In this document: positions 1 to 10,900 of the stretch, in pieces
Layout: each line of letters begins with the position of its first letter
Numbering within the stretch: position 1 is the stretch's first letter
Assembly (NCBI GenBank): GCA_032718565.1
Contig: JAVGVS010000284.1
Coordinates: forward strand, 387,501 to 451,500
DNA from: Distichodus sexfasciatus
Taxonomy: Eukaryota > Chordata > Actinopteri > Characiformes > Distichodontidae
DNA length: 64,000 bases
Direction: 5' to 3'
The notes under the pieces: model-generated
Told to the model about the DNA's origin: nothing
Seen by the model: only the letters and a program-made list of their open reading frames with translations
Database searches by the model: none
Translations under genes and position numbers: made by a program

Positions 1-18
1 TTTGTCACACATAGTGAC

Positions 19-561
19 TAGGGATGGGTATCATTTGAATTTTTTCGGTTCCGGTTCCGGTTCTGCTTAATCGATTCCGGTTCTTATCGATTCCCTATTT
101 CGATTCCACAAAGGTAAGAAAAACAAAAAAAGAGGACAGCTGTTTAAATAACAAAACAAACTCTATTCAGGATGATTCAAACCAAACAGTCAACTGATTT
201 GTTAACCATAAATGCAATTTAACAGTTCTTGTTGAGGAAAATTTGCATATCTGCTTTTTCTGGTGGTATTTGTGATCTTTCTGGGCATACAGTGTCCCCT
301 GCAGTTGAGAAAAGTCTCTCACTAGGGGCTGAGGAGGCCTGCACACATAAATATGAAAAAGCTTCCTCTCATAGCACAGGATATGTGGATCTGTTGTTCC
401 ACCACCAGGCAGCAGGGTCATCAGATGTCCTTGTTGGCCCAGCAGATGCGGTGTTTAAGAACCTATTTACAGAACCGAAATGTAAAAAACGAGTGGGTAC
501 CCGGTACTGGGTATTTTCGAATCGGTTCTTATTTGGAACCTAATTTCGGTTCCCGTCCCTA
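19..561. mobile_element. hAT-like non-autonomous element with perfect 8-bp target duplication
   Basis: The element begins TAGGGATGGG and ends CCCGTCCCTA, so the ends are inverted copies. It is flanked on both sides by the identical octamer ATAGTGAC (11-18 and 562-569). An 8-bp duplication with TAGGG-type ends is typical of hAT superfamily insertions. The inside is rich in GGTTCC/GATTCC repeats and has no convincing transposase. It lies in the golt1b intron upstream of the exon at 1236. Confidence 0.8.
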
Positions 562-654
562 ATAGTGACCCTGATAAGGATTCAGTGGTTCAGATAATGA
601 ATGAATGAATCAGTCAATCAATCAATAATATCAATATGTAGAAGGGCCTGTAAA

Positions 655-2042
655 GATGCGGGCTCAAATCCTGCCTCCAGCACTACCACCAGTTGCTGCC
701 TTAAATATATATAGTGAAATGATGTTCCTAAAACACATCTTTATATTATGAACAGTAACTGTACGTGTGCATATTATGGAATAACGTTGTATGGTGAAGT
801 GCATTGTGGTTTTTTGTTGTGTAATGGACATGCAGGTCGTTATAAAGATGAGGTGCAGGTGAGATGTGCTCCAGGTTCAGGGCTGGAAAGCTGTGCTTGT
901 GTTGGTAGTTGAGCTTCCAGTTCAGACCACGTTTGTGTTCCTCCTTCTGAATACTTGGTTATCTGATTCAGGTGCAGCTCAACTGGAATAACAGGATTCC
1001 TACACAGTATGGAAAGTGATTAAATAAAACTCCAGGTATGGACATTAGAGAATAGAGTAGGGAGAAATATTACTGTTTCCAGACTTTTGCCCCCTAAAAT
1101 ATAGGCTAAAGTTTGTGTAAAATCTTTGTAGTGGAGTGTGTGTGATGTGGTTGTGTTGAGTCAGTGTGTACTGACGGCTTGGTGTGCCTGCCTCCAGTTT
1201 GTACACTGATATCTGTATGTTTTCTCCTCATAAAGGGGTTTCTTTCCTGTGGTCATCGGCTTCATCAGGAGGATACCGGTCATCGGCTCCTTACTCAATC
1301 TGCCCTTCATTAGCGGGGTGAGTATGCTGCACGCTTGCCGCACTAGCGCAACTCCAGCTGTGGGAAACTCCTGCACTGCATCATAGATTGTAGGTGCTCC
1401 TCAAAGACGCTGGGCTTAGTGTGGCTGTGATATTTCTCTGAAATCTTTCATGTAGAGGTTAGTCAATTTGTACGACACAGTCAAGACTGGGGGTTCAAAT
1501 CCCACAAACCACCGTTAGTCCCCCGAGCAAGACGCTTAACCACAAGGTACTGCAGAGAGACTGTGACGTGCGGTCTGAACGTAACCCGCTCTACAGCATC
1601 CGTCAGACACTCGTATCCTGAGCAGCTTCCTAACCTCGAATTCCGGGAACAGTGTCCCTGCAGCAACTTGGGGTTAAGGACTCAGCGGTGGTAGTGTCAG
1701 AGGTGGGATTTGAACCCATAACCTCTTGAGTGTCCAGAAGCGAGCGTCCTACCACTAGACCATCACCACTCAAAGTCATCGTAAGTGACCGCAACCCTGT
1801 ATTCATGACCATGAGATTGGGATTCGAATCCCAGAAACCACTGTTGCTTCCCTGAGCCCCAAGCTGCCGCAGGGAGAGCGTTCCTGTAGTGATGGTCAAG
1901 TGGTTAAGACACTCGCCTCTGGACCACGAGGTTGTAGGTTCAAATCCTACCATCCGTGAATACGACCTTTAACCCCAAGTTGATCTCAGGAAAAATGGAC
2001 GTGGCTGTGGATAAGAGCGTCTGATAAATGTGGTAAATGCAG
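655..2042. repeat. Cluster of tRNA-derived SINE copies (family A) around the golt1b exon
   Basis: A fragment lies at about 655-705. Further copies follow the exon at about 1450-1570 (+), 1585-1770 (-), 1776-1880 (+) and 1890-2042 (+). Each has a tRNA-like head with an internal promoter (A-box-like TGGTCAAGTGGTTAAGAC, B-box-like GGTTCAAATCC), a body with TTAACCCCAAG and GCAGGGAGAC, and a tail close to GAGCGTCTGATAAATG. Orientation is mixed. These are not functional tRNA genes because the 3' half of the cloverleaf is replaced by the SINE body. Confidence 0.75.
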
Positions 2043-2786
2043 TGCTGAATTGAGGCTGAACGTAGCACAGTTGAGTTCATCTGGGATCTCGACTCGAGCA
2101 CAAACGTGGGCTTGTCTGATGATGTCTGATGACTTCACTTCTGCTTGTTCTCACCGTGACACACTGAGAGCAGACTTCTTGTTTCCTGAGTGTCGGTTTT
2201 AGCATGTGTCTGTTTCTTTTCCAAGCCTTCGTAAGGTTGAGTGGACAGTCACAATCTCGGTCAGTCGCTCGCTTGCTGCCCGCCCTGCATGTGAGCATGA
2301 CCCACACCCGCTCGCCCACCCCCCCCCAGATCCCCCTCCGTGTTGCTGGTGGTTGTGTAGTGCTGAGTAGGACTGGACCATGTCACCTCAACTAATGAAG
2401 AGCTATTTAGGTTTCAGGTCTTTTAGTTCGTTACATTAGTAGCTAACACAGTGCACGTTATCAGCTTTGCTTTTGGGAATCGCGCTCCTGAATAAGCGTG
2501 TTTTCAGTGAATTGTCCAGTCCTAGCATTGGGGCAGATTTGTAAATGTCCATGTGCAGCTTTAAAATGTAATATGTGCAGTATATACTGTACAAAATGCA
2601 GTACGTTTTCAGTGCAGTGTGAGTGTTGAGCTTCGTGACGTGGCTTGTGTCAGGACCCCGTCATTTTACCTCCTCACGGCTTTCACATCAAAACCAGTTT
2701 ACTTGAGGGAAACCAAGACTGACCACTGCTTCTCTTTTCTTTTCCAGTGGGCGGACAAAGCAGAAGGGAGCAACTCCATGGTTTAG
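1236..2786 (+). CDS. golt1b: Golgi transport protein 1B, last two coding exons (partial)
   Basis: Golt1b is a small four-helix membrane protein of the Golgi, the orthologue of yeast Got1, acting in ER-Golgi vesicle traffic. Only the 3' end is here. Exon A, 1236-1317, follows a TCATAAAG acceptor, completes a split Arg codon, and encodes 27 residues starting GFFPVVIGFIRRIPVIGSLL. It ends at a GTGAGT donor in phase 0. Exon B, 2748-2786, follows TTTCTTTTCCAG and encodes WADKAEGSNSMV and a TAG stop. The family normally has about 138 residues and ends in a peptide like VDKVGESNNMV, so these are the last roughly 40 residues. The upstream exons lie outside the window. Next to it on the same strand is spx, as in other vertebrates. 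The fit to both splice phases and to the family C-terminus makes the call firm; golt1ba versus golt1bb cannot be decided. Confidence 0.93.
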
Positions 2787-3252
2787 TAGAGACTGTGCTG
2801 ATCTTTTCTTATTTATGATGGATTTTTTAAAGCTTTGCTCTTAAATGGTCAAACCAAAACGTCCTGGACGCTTCCCTTCTGGCACAAGGAACTGCTTTAA
2901 AGCGGACAGAGGATTTAAAAATTCATGTCGTTAATGCCAAGTCCTTATGTTTTTACGTTTTTGGGGTCTCTGGGTCTTGGACAGTCGGACCTGACGGGAC
3001 TCCACTCGTTCCTGCTCATCACTACTTTTCCTGCAGCCTTTTCTCTAGTGGAGGTGGATCATCGGGAGCCGGTTCCGCTGCCTGTACTTTACCAAATATA
3101 GACAACTTCAAAACATGGCTTTACTCTTAAACTGGGACTGAACTAAAGAGTGCGACGTTGAGATTTTTGTGGCCTCTCCAGGGTGAGAGACGCGAGAGAC
3201 ACTAAATACACAGTCGGGGGGAAGAAAATGAAAGAGTGAATATTGCACCATT

Positions 3253-3258
3253 AATAAA
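3253..3258 (+). terminator. golt1b: Probable golt1b poly(A) signal AATAAA
   Basis: AATAAA lies about 470 bp after the golt1b stop and is followed by a GT-rich stretch. It is the first canonical signal downstream and is the likely end of the transcript. Confidence 0.6.
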
Positions 3259-4128
3259 CGCAGGTCCAACAGGTCACTGGTGCACAGCTGCTGGTCATTT
3301 ATGAGTTCACCGTGTGTGTTTTTAGGTAGATGGAAGATACAAGTTTCTTAGCATGTGCCCACAACGTCAAGAATGAAATACTATTCCAGTAACGGCAGAT
3401 TAAAATGTAATGTTAGAATAAGGGAAAATGACTGAAAGGTAAAAGAGAAAAGGTTAGTAAGAGGTAAACGAGAGGACAGGCGGAAATTTGCCAGATGTGT
3501 GTGTGTGTGAGGACCGCTGGGTTTGTGAGGATGGCGTCTCACAACTAAAAGGTGCTTTTCTAGAAACGTGTCACGAGTTACTAACAATAGTGAAATGTTC
3601 TGTTCATGCTCGACTCTGCCTTCGCGCTCGACTCATGCTAAGGCTCTGTTTTTGCCCGATATACATGTCAGTAACTCAATAATAATTAGTGCTAAAAATG
3701 TGCTGAAGCATCAGGCTGGACGGGGAAATCATCAACTCAGACAGCAGGGTTGCTTTAGTCAGATAACTGACATCTAGTAGCTCATCATCATCAGCTAATA
3801 ATGAAGAACACTGGCGCCTGAGCGTAACTACTGCTGTTTTAATGCTGATAACATGCTAACAAACAGCTGATGAAGTTTAACATTCTGCCTGAGACGAGGA
3901 GACCAGATGAGCTGAGACACTAACAAGATCTGAGATCTCACCAAGTAGTGATCCTGCAGCAGTGTAGCACAACTCTCATAACTGATCACTGATTATGAAT
4001 GATGTTAAAACTGTCTCCAACCTCATTAACAACCTGATTATGAATCATTTATGAACTTTGATAACAGTCTCATTATCAAGTGGTCACTGGTATTACTTAC
4101 GTCTTGTCACTATTGGAGTCACACACAG
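3259..4128. other. Intergenic spacer, no gene seen
   Basis: There is no open frame with protein-like content, no clear SINE body and no RNA gene in this stretch between golt1b and the repeats upstream of spx. Confidence 0.5.
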
Positions 4129-4310
4129 TGGGCAGTTGGTAGTGTAGGGTGTTCACCTGATGAGCAGAAGGTCGCTGGTTTGAATCCCAGAGTCAAGGTA
4201 CCACTGAGGTACTCATGAGCAAGGTACTGCTCCTTTACGGGTGGGTCATATGCAGAGCTCACGTGGTTGTGGTGCGCTGTGTTCACAATGACAACTACAC
4301 ACACACACAC
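4129..4310 (+). repeat. SINE family B copy
   Basis: This copy reads GCAGTTGGTAGTGTAGGGTG, then AGAAGGTCGCTGGTTTGAAT (B-box-like), CACTGAGGTACTCATGAGCA, a 'grounds for TCCTTTACGGGTGGGTCATATG' type body and GTGTTCACAATGACAA. The same block recurs at least a dozen times in the window in both orientations. It is a second tRNA-headed SINE family, distinct from family A. Confidence 0.75.
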
Positions 4311-4348
4311 GCATAAAAGCACCTTCACACACATGCAAATGTAAACAC

Positions 4349-5114
4349 TAGGGACGCATGATATGGGAATTATTGGCTGATGCCAATGTCTGATATTTTT
4401 CATGCTGATGCTGATAAATGAGGAAGGCAGAGTCAAGATATTTTGCTCACCAAAGTTCCAAAGAAAAAAATAACACCATAGTTCTGACATTTCTAACACA
4501 GCACCAAGTCAAGTGAGCGTGAAAGCAGAGTGGAGCGAGGATGGAGCATTTCCAGCGTAGTGCACAACATTTTAACAAAAAGTCACTTCCCTCCCTATGT
4601 AGTGTACCAAGTCAAATAGGGCGTGTGTGACACTCCATGTGCACTACCTAGTGTGTAGAGAGCCGTTAAACTACAACCCCGGCTATTTGCTGAGATGCAT
4701 ACTACCACATAGAAGAGTATGATAAGAGCACCTTACCTACCATACTATTAAGTGCAGTAGTACACGGCTCGGGACACGGCCCATGTGTGAGCTCACATTC
4801 ACTAAGTGAAGCAAACACACAGTTTAGTAGTTAAACATGTTTCACGTGTGCAGCAGAGTTGAGCGTGAAGACCAGAGATGTTGCTGGTGAACGTTCCACT
4901 GCGTTATCAGAATTTTACCACAAAACAACACCAGACATTTGAAGACAGAAGACGTGTTCATTATAAAATCCCACCTCGGACTCTGGACATGCCGGACACA
5001 AGCGCTACCTTTCACAAGCACAATACGTGCAGCATCAAATATCAGCTGGAAATATCAGCAAATCTAAGCATCGGTCCGACACCAGTATGATACCGATTTT
5101 ATCGTGCGTCCCTA
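4349..5114 (+). mobile_element. 0.75-0.82 kb hAT-like element, copy 1
   Basis: The ends are TAGGGACGCATGATATGGGA and the inverse TATCGTGCGTCCCTA. The flanking octamers GTAAACAC (4341-4348) and ATAAACAC (5115-5122) match at 7 of 8 bases, which supports an 8-bp target duplication. The interior holds shared blocks such as AGTGCACATGGAGTG-type sequence and ATAGAAGAGTATGATAAGAG that recur in two other copies in this window. No transposase frame is present. Confidence 0.8.
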
Positions 5115-5172
5115 ATAAACACATATAAACACCAACACATGAACGTGAACAGAAACAAAAACGTAAATGCAC

Positions 5173-5177
<5 letters not shown>

Positions 5178-5212
<35 letters not shown>

Positions 5213-5392
5213 AAAACACCAACATGAACACACTCCCACAGATATACACACACACACACACACCTCTGTCCCGCAGCGCTTCCGTGTGTGTGCTTTAAGA
5301 CTCGAGTCCTTCCCCCGGATTAATCAATGTGTTCTGACCTATTACTGTAGACGATGTTCATTAAACATCACACACACACACACACACACACA
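5178..5392. repeat. CA microsatellites just upstream of the spx promoter
   Basis: Three (CA)n runs occur at about 5178-5210, 5248-5263 and 5370-5392. The last ends only about 17 bp before the spx TATA box. Confidence 0.8.
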
Positions 5393-5408
5393 CGGCCGAG
5401 CTACACAG

Positions 5409-5416
5409 TATAAAAG
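5409..5416 (+). promoter_or_regulatory. spx: TATA box of spx
   Basis: TATAAAAG stands 93 bp upstream of the spx start codon, which predicts transcription starting near 5440 and a 5' untranslated region of about 70 bp. There is no other candidate start upstream in frame. Confidence 0.75.
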
Positions 5417-5508
5417 CCCCCAGCGCTGCCACCACTCCTCCAACCTGACCTCCACCTCCCGCTCTCCATCACTTGTCTGTGCTGAAGCTGAGGAGGACGC
5501 TGCTGACC

Positions 5509-6878
5509 ATGAGAGTAAGTTCTTTATTCCTACTCTCACAACTTTCTCATTAGAACATGTCTCCAGCAGGATGGAGCAGTGTGTGTTTGAGGTTCTGGTT
5601 CTGGTTGTCAGGCTGTAAAGACGCTGGTCTCTCACACGCTGGTGCTGCTGCTGCTGGCCGCCTTCATCTCCATCGCCTGCAGCGCACCCCAGGTACCCAC
5701 ACTTACACTCTCTCTCAGACACACACACAAGCACACACACTCAGATGTTTAGTCGAGAGTGTAATTCTCAGATTTAACCTCGAAGTGATAGTTCGGCCTC
5801 AGCAGGTGATGTCTGTGTGTGTGTGTGTGTGATTCTGTTTAAATGTGTATTTTAAGGAAACATTTTTTTTTCTATGTATTTAAATTTTTTAGATTTAGTT
5901 TCTTGTAACTTTGCTCTGTTTTGTGTTCATTTCTATTTGCACAGACTCTTTTATCATCTTTATTTTAAACGGTTCACTTCTGTTTCTATTGAAATTTGTT
6001 AAGGCTGCATTTTACTGTTATTATATTATACTTAACGTTAGCATGTGATAAATACAGCATCTTTACTCTGTGTTGCAGCGCCGGAACTGGACGCCGCAGG
6101 CGATGTTGTACCTGAAGGGAACACGTAGGTCACAATCCAAAAACTAACCCACTTTAAAGCTCTTTATCAGCGGACGTGTGTGTGTTCGATGAGAGTTTTT
6201 GGGAATGTGTTTTTTGCAGAAGGTCGGCGCTTCGTGTCTGAGGACAGGAACGAGGGAGACGTGTACGACACGCTGCACCTGGGTCCTGCTCGCTTATTTA
6301 GTTTGAGTATAATGATGCCTGGTGAGAGTTTTAGGGAAAGCTGAACCTCGCGCTCTCTCTCTCTCTCTCTCCATCCTCAGAGAGCCGGAGTGAGAACAGG
6401 GAGAATCTGAGCGTGTCGAAAGCTGCTACTGTCCTGCTGCATTTCCTCCAGCAAGCCAAAGACGAGGGAGGTGAGTACAAACTACCATAACGCCTCAACT
6501 GCTGGACTATAACTGATCTAATGTGTGTTTTTACAACATCATCTTACAGCTGCTTTCTCTGTTTAACTGCTCTTTTGTCTTGCTGCTTGTTTAGTTGCTG
6601 ATTTCATTCTCAGTGTAAAGTGATTCGAACTGCATTTAATGTATGAAAGGTGCTGACTAAATAAAGATGATTAATATCTTTATGTTTGTATTCACTACAT
6701 GTATTTAAATGTTGATACACAAACTGATACTAAAGTCGTTTAGTTTAGTTTTGCTCATGTCAAATCGCATGAGCAAAACAGCTGATGTGAGCTCTCTCTC
6801 TCTCTCTCTCTCTCTCTAGGGGAGGATAATGGCTTGTTTTTTCAAGACGTCCCAGCCTGGAAAAGAGACTACTTCTGA
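5509..6878 (+). CDS. spx: Spexin (neuropeptide Q) precursor, six coding exons
   Basis: Spexin is a secreted amidated peptide acting on galanin receptors 2/3 in feeding, reproduction and stress. Exons: 5509-5514, 5612-5692, 6079-6124, 6220-6282 (or 6321), 6381-6470, 6820-6878. All join in frame. Residues 1 to about 26 form a signal peptide (MRAVKTLVSHTLVLLLLAAF...). The mature peptide NWTPQAMLYLKGTQ follows a basic RR pair and is followed by GRR, the amidation and cleavage signal; it is split between exons 3 and 4 at the Gln codon. The rest, FVSEDRNEGDVYDTLHL and then ESRSENRENLSVSKAA, is the usual pro-region. The total is 114 residues, close to the known fish length. The start is certain because ATGAGA is followed directly by GTAAGT. 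Exon 4 has two possible donors in the same phase, so a form with 13 extra residues is possible. It sits between golt1b and gys2, as expected for spx. Confidence 0.97.
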
Positions 6879-7917
6879 AAGATGATTTGTGTAAATTTGA
6901 CAGATTTGTACAGTTTTCAAGTTTTACTGCCGTGAACCTTTTTAAAAAGTGCAACTGAATTAAGGGCTGAGTGCATGCGGTCCGAATTAAAATGGCTTTG
7001 CATTCACAGCTGCTATCGTGTGTGTGTCTTGGTTGTTGGTCAGAGGTATGGCTTTGCAGAAGAAACTACACTATTATTTGTTTATTTATTGGGTTATTGT
7101 TTAACCTGCAGTGGTTCAAAAAAAAGTATTACCACATTAAAATCAATTCCCATTTAACAGACGCATGCACTGTTTTTGAAAGAGTATAATTCACTTTCTC
7201 ATCATGGTGCTGCACTGATGTGGTACCTATATGTGATATGGGTGTGATACTGCCTCACGCAGCTGGACGTGGTAAAGGGGTTCGACGCTGGGTTGACCTA
7301 CAGGAGCAAATTATTCTAATAAACTCTAAGTGTTTCTAGGTTTGTGCACTGGGTCCTGTGGTAAAGTTGGTTTAAAGCTGCGTCACAACTTTTTCACCAC
7401 TAAACGCAGCATTTTAAACTCCGTGCTCGGTTCTGTGTGGGCAGCAGTGCTGCAGTAAAGTGGTCTTAATGTTCCACACTGGTTTGATATTGGTGCTAAA
7501 CCAAGCTCCAAACTCCAACATACTGATAGGATAGTGAGCAGAACAAGCAAGACAACACACTACAAACCAAACGTTGATCAAATCCCACCATTCTGCTGTT
7601 TAATGTGCTGAACTACACCAGGTCTTACTGGAGATCTCACTGTTCCTGATGCTGTTAGTGCTGCAGTGTTAGGGAGCGTCACTAAATCACACAAATCCAT
7701 TATACACAGTCTCCACAGTCTCCTCCTCACACAGAAATATACTGATTATTCATCACACACTGATATCAGATTGACACTCTGATCAACACAAACCTAGAGC
7801 ACAGGTATCGGTATCGGAACTGTAAATGTTGTATCGGTGCATACGCAGTCTCTACACTCACAAACGCGTGACGCAGAGCGAGTCCAGCAGGAGAGCTTGG
7901 TGTGAGATGTTGAGCGT
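6879..7917. other. spx 3' UTR and spacer to gys2; gys2 3' UTR
   Basis: The two genes converge here. Besides the spx poly(A) signal there is no gene or clear repeat. The gys2 3' untranslated region runs leftwards from 7917; its poly(A) site was not fixed. Confidence 0.5.
7318..7323 (+). terminator. spx: Probable spx poly(A) signal AATAAA
   Basis: AATAAA lies 440 bp after the spx stop and is followed by TGTTTCTAGGTTTGTG, a GT-rich downstream element. A weaker ATTAAA occurs nearer the stop, at about 6985. Confidence 0.55.
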
Positions 7918-10900
7918 CTAGTTGGCGTTTTGGCCCGGCTGCTTCTTCTTGCCCTGCGGAACTGCCCCCAGCGTGAAGGGCGTCTTGATGTTGAGGCGGT
8001 CGCGCTCGGCCTCTTCGTCCTCGTCGTAGGGCTCGTGCTCGTCCTCATCCTCGTCCTCAGCATCACTGTGGTGGGGGGTGGAGTGGAGGGAGGCCGATGG
8101 AGAGGGGGGAACAGAGGAAGGACGAGGGTAACGAAATCCCTGCGTCTGAATACACACACACACACAATTATTGGAGTGTTTTTTGGGAGGTTACATTAGA
8201 GGATGTAAACAACAACCAGGACTCAGTGTGTTATCAGTTTAAGCCAGTAATGTTCATGAAGTAGATGAAAAATTACGATTCTTAATTTTGGAGCCTGTTC
8301 ACACGTATGCGGATATTTTTATAAACACATTTTTTAAAATACATTTGGGCCTTTAGATTACGTTAGAGTTTTAGTCACCTCACACGTATATTTTTTAAAA
8401 ACAGCCTCCAAAGTGAAGATTTTTCAAAACGCTGGATTCTGTGGATGTGTGAACAAAAAAAGGGATTAAAAAATACGTATTAATAAAAATATCCACACAT
8501 GTGAACAGGCCCCAACCCCCTTAGGAGTCTCAGTAGGGGTTGAGCAATTATCATTTTCACAGTCATGGCCATTGTTTAAACTGATATGCTGATGAAATTA
8601 ATGAAATTAAAATGTACAGGTTTGGCTCTGACGCAGCCGTCTGATTGGTTAGCCGTCAGCCGTTTAGCATATCCACTCTGAGGGCTGAAGACACTGCACT
8701 TATGGTAAGAACACGATGACAAGTTAAACATGCTAAAAGGTGTTTAAATTAGGTTTTGTGTTGGCTTTTGTTCTATATTTTAACAGTAATATTCATTTTA
8801 CAGCAGACAAAGTACATGGCGTCAAGATATTGCTTATTGCTCTTCTGGATAAGTACTAATGGTTATCAATATCAATCATGATAAAACCACATCGTTTCAC
8901 CACTAGTGCCAAGTTCCTGCTCAAAATAAAACCACCATGAACTTTTGGGAAGAAAGTGATAAATACAGCGGTGAGAAAATATCACTAACAGACTAACAAT
9001 GAGCCTTGTGCGCAACATTAGCTCCGTGTTGGTTAAACAGGTGACCTCTCTCCCGGCGTGACGTCGCTACTGGGAACAGTAACTTTAACACCGATAGCGG
9101 GAAACCTCTCTGTCTGTGGTTACTTTTACACACACACTTTCAACAAACTTTTACAGCAGATGTCTGCAGGAGCTCCCCCGCATCTCTGCATCCGATGTCC
9201 ACCAGATCTGCAAGTGGTCAACAACACCAGACAGCAGGCTGGACAAAGGTTTTGGGTTATATGCCTCCTCTTACATGGACAACTATGAGGTTACGTGTTA
9301 GCAGCTAGCTAAGTTACCTCAGTTAACGTTACCCGAGTTCTGTGTGTTGATAGAAAACTTGTTTGGTATTTTTACTGATTTACGTCCGTTATGTAGTTTA
9401 TCACAATCAACCAAGCACACCTTAGCTAATCCTAGCTGCAGACTGGTTAATTCACTGTAAAAGTAGGTCTGAGTTGACATAAGTGTAGTGATATAGTAAG
9501 TTTAGCTCAACAAGTTAATGCTAACTCATCGTAACGCCGGCTGGCAGAGGCTGCTGTTATTGAGCGTGTGTTTCATTGAGTTTGTTCTGACTTTTGATGA
9601 ACGTGTTGTCACTCATTTTTCACCAGCATCAAAGACTGGATTACTATAGTTCAGCATTCTCAGCAATCTAATGAAACACAGACACTAATGCTATTATTAA
9701 CTTTAGAAATCTATTAACTGTTTTTAAAAAGACTGGGGAACCCACCGTCATTCATCAGACTGGACTGAGGTGAAAAGCAGAACTATCTACTGTAACTCTG
9801 TATTCCCGTTCAAACGTTGGACATTCCGCATATGGCCCATATTGAGTGCCACAAAAAGGAGGCAATAAAGTTATTTTAAAGCTCCAGGAAAATGTTGACA
9901 CCGCTTTAAAAACTGAGGCTCTTAAAACAAGTCACAAAAATATGTAAAATGAACATTTTTTGCCATTATTCATGGGTAACGCTATGTTTAGGACTGAAAT
10001 TGTCCCCTTGAGGTTATAACAAGCGTAATATCACGTTTACACCGCTGTTTACCTGAGGAACAGGTTCATACTCACCCCTTCTTTTAAAATAACATTCTGA
10101 GATGGTGGTTTCATCTTTAAATGACTAAATAATCACTACAACAAGTACAAAACACAGTGATAAAAGACTGTGTCCTATGCAGACATTCTCACTGTTGGTA
10201 ATTACTTGTAATCATGTGTAATTATTTCTTAATGATGAAAATATTGAATTGAATCACATGGACAGACTAATGATCTTCAACTGAATTAAGCACACTGCCG
10301 TCAATAATCTAAAAAGAAATCAATATCTGTAATTTCCCACAATATCTGGAATAATTTGCTGAGATCAATAGCAGTATTTATGCAGTAATGTGAAATCAAT
10401 TTCATGCTGAACTGATGACACCTAATATACAACAATCCTGCAGAGACCGTTCTTATTGACTGATGTGTTGAAAGAATTGGATGGGATGTGACAGGAGTGA
10501 GGACGACAGCTCACCAGTGGAGGAGTGAGAGAGTCCATCTTGAAGCGGTCAGGAAACGCCCTGCTGAGGGCCAGGTGTCGGGCGTGCATGTAGAACTGCA
10601 GCACAGAGAGAAAACTGGTTTTACTAGGATACTGTTAGCAGACAAGAACAGCAGAAGCATGTGGATAAATGTGTGTAAACTCATGTAACATTTGTTTTTA
10701 AAAATGAAACCAAAAACCAAAACTAAAAAAAATGACCAATATTTCCCTAAAACTGAAATTACAAAAGCAAAACGAGAGCTGCCTCGCCGCAAGAAACACC
10801 CGTGTGATGCTCAGGTTTTGTAGCTGTGACATGAAAACTGGTCGAGTAGAAAGACTTTGATTAAAATGCATTGAAGTGAGAAAGAACGAAGGATGATTTC

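Noticed and set aside
1481..1953. Open frames reading MVGFEPTTSWSRGE and similar
   Set aside because: They are translations of family A SINE copies, and the same peptide strings recur at every copy.
7930..8199. Plus-strand 89-codon frame of Leu/Val-rich sequence
   Set aside because: It is the reverse strand of gys2 exon 16, whose acidic Asp/Glu run gives Leu/Val codons when read backwards.
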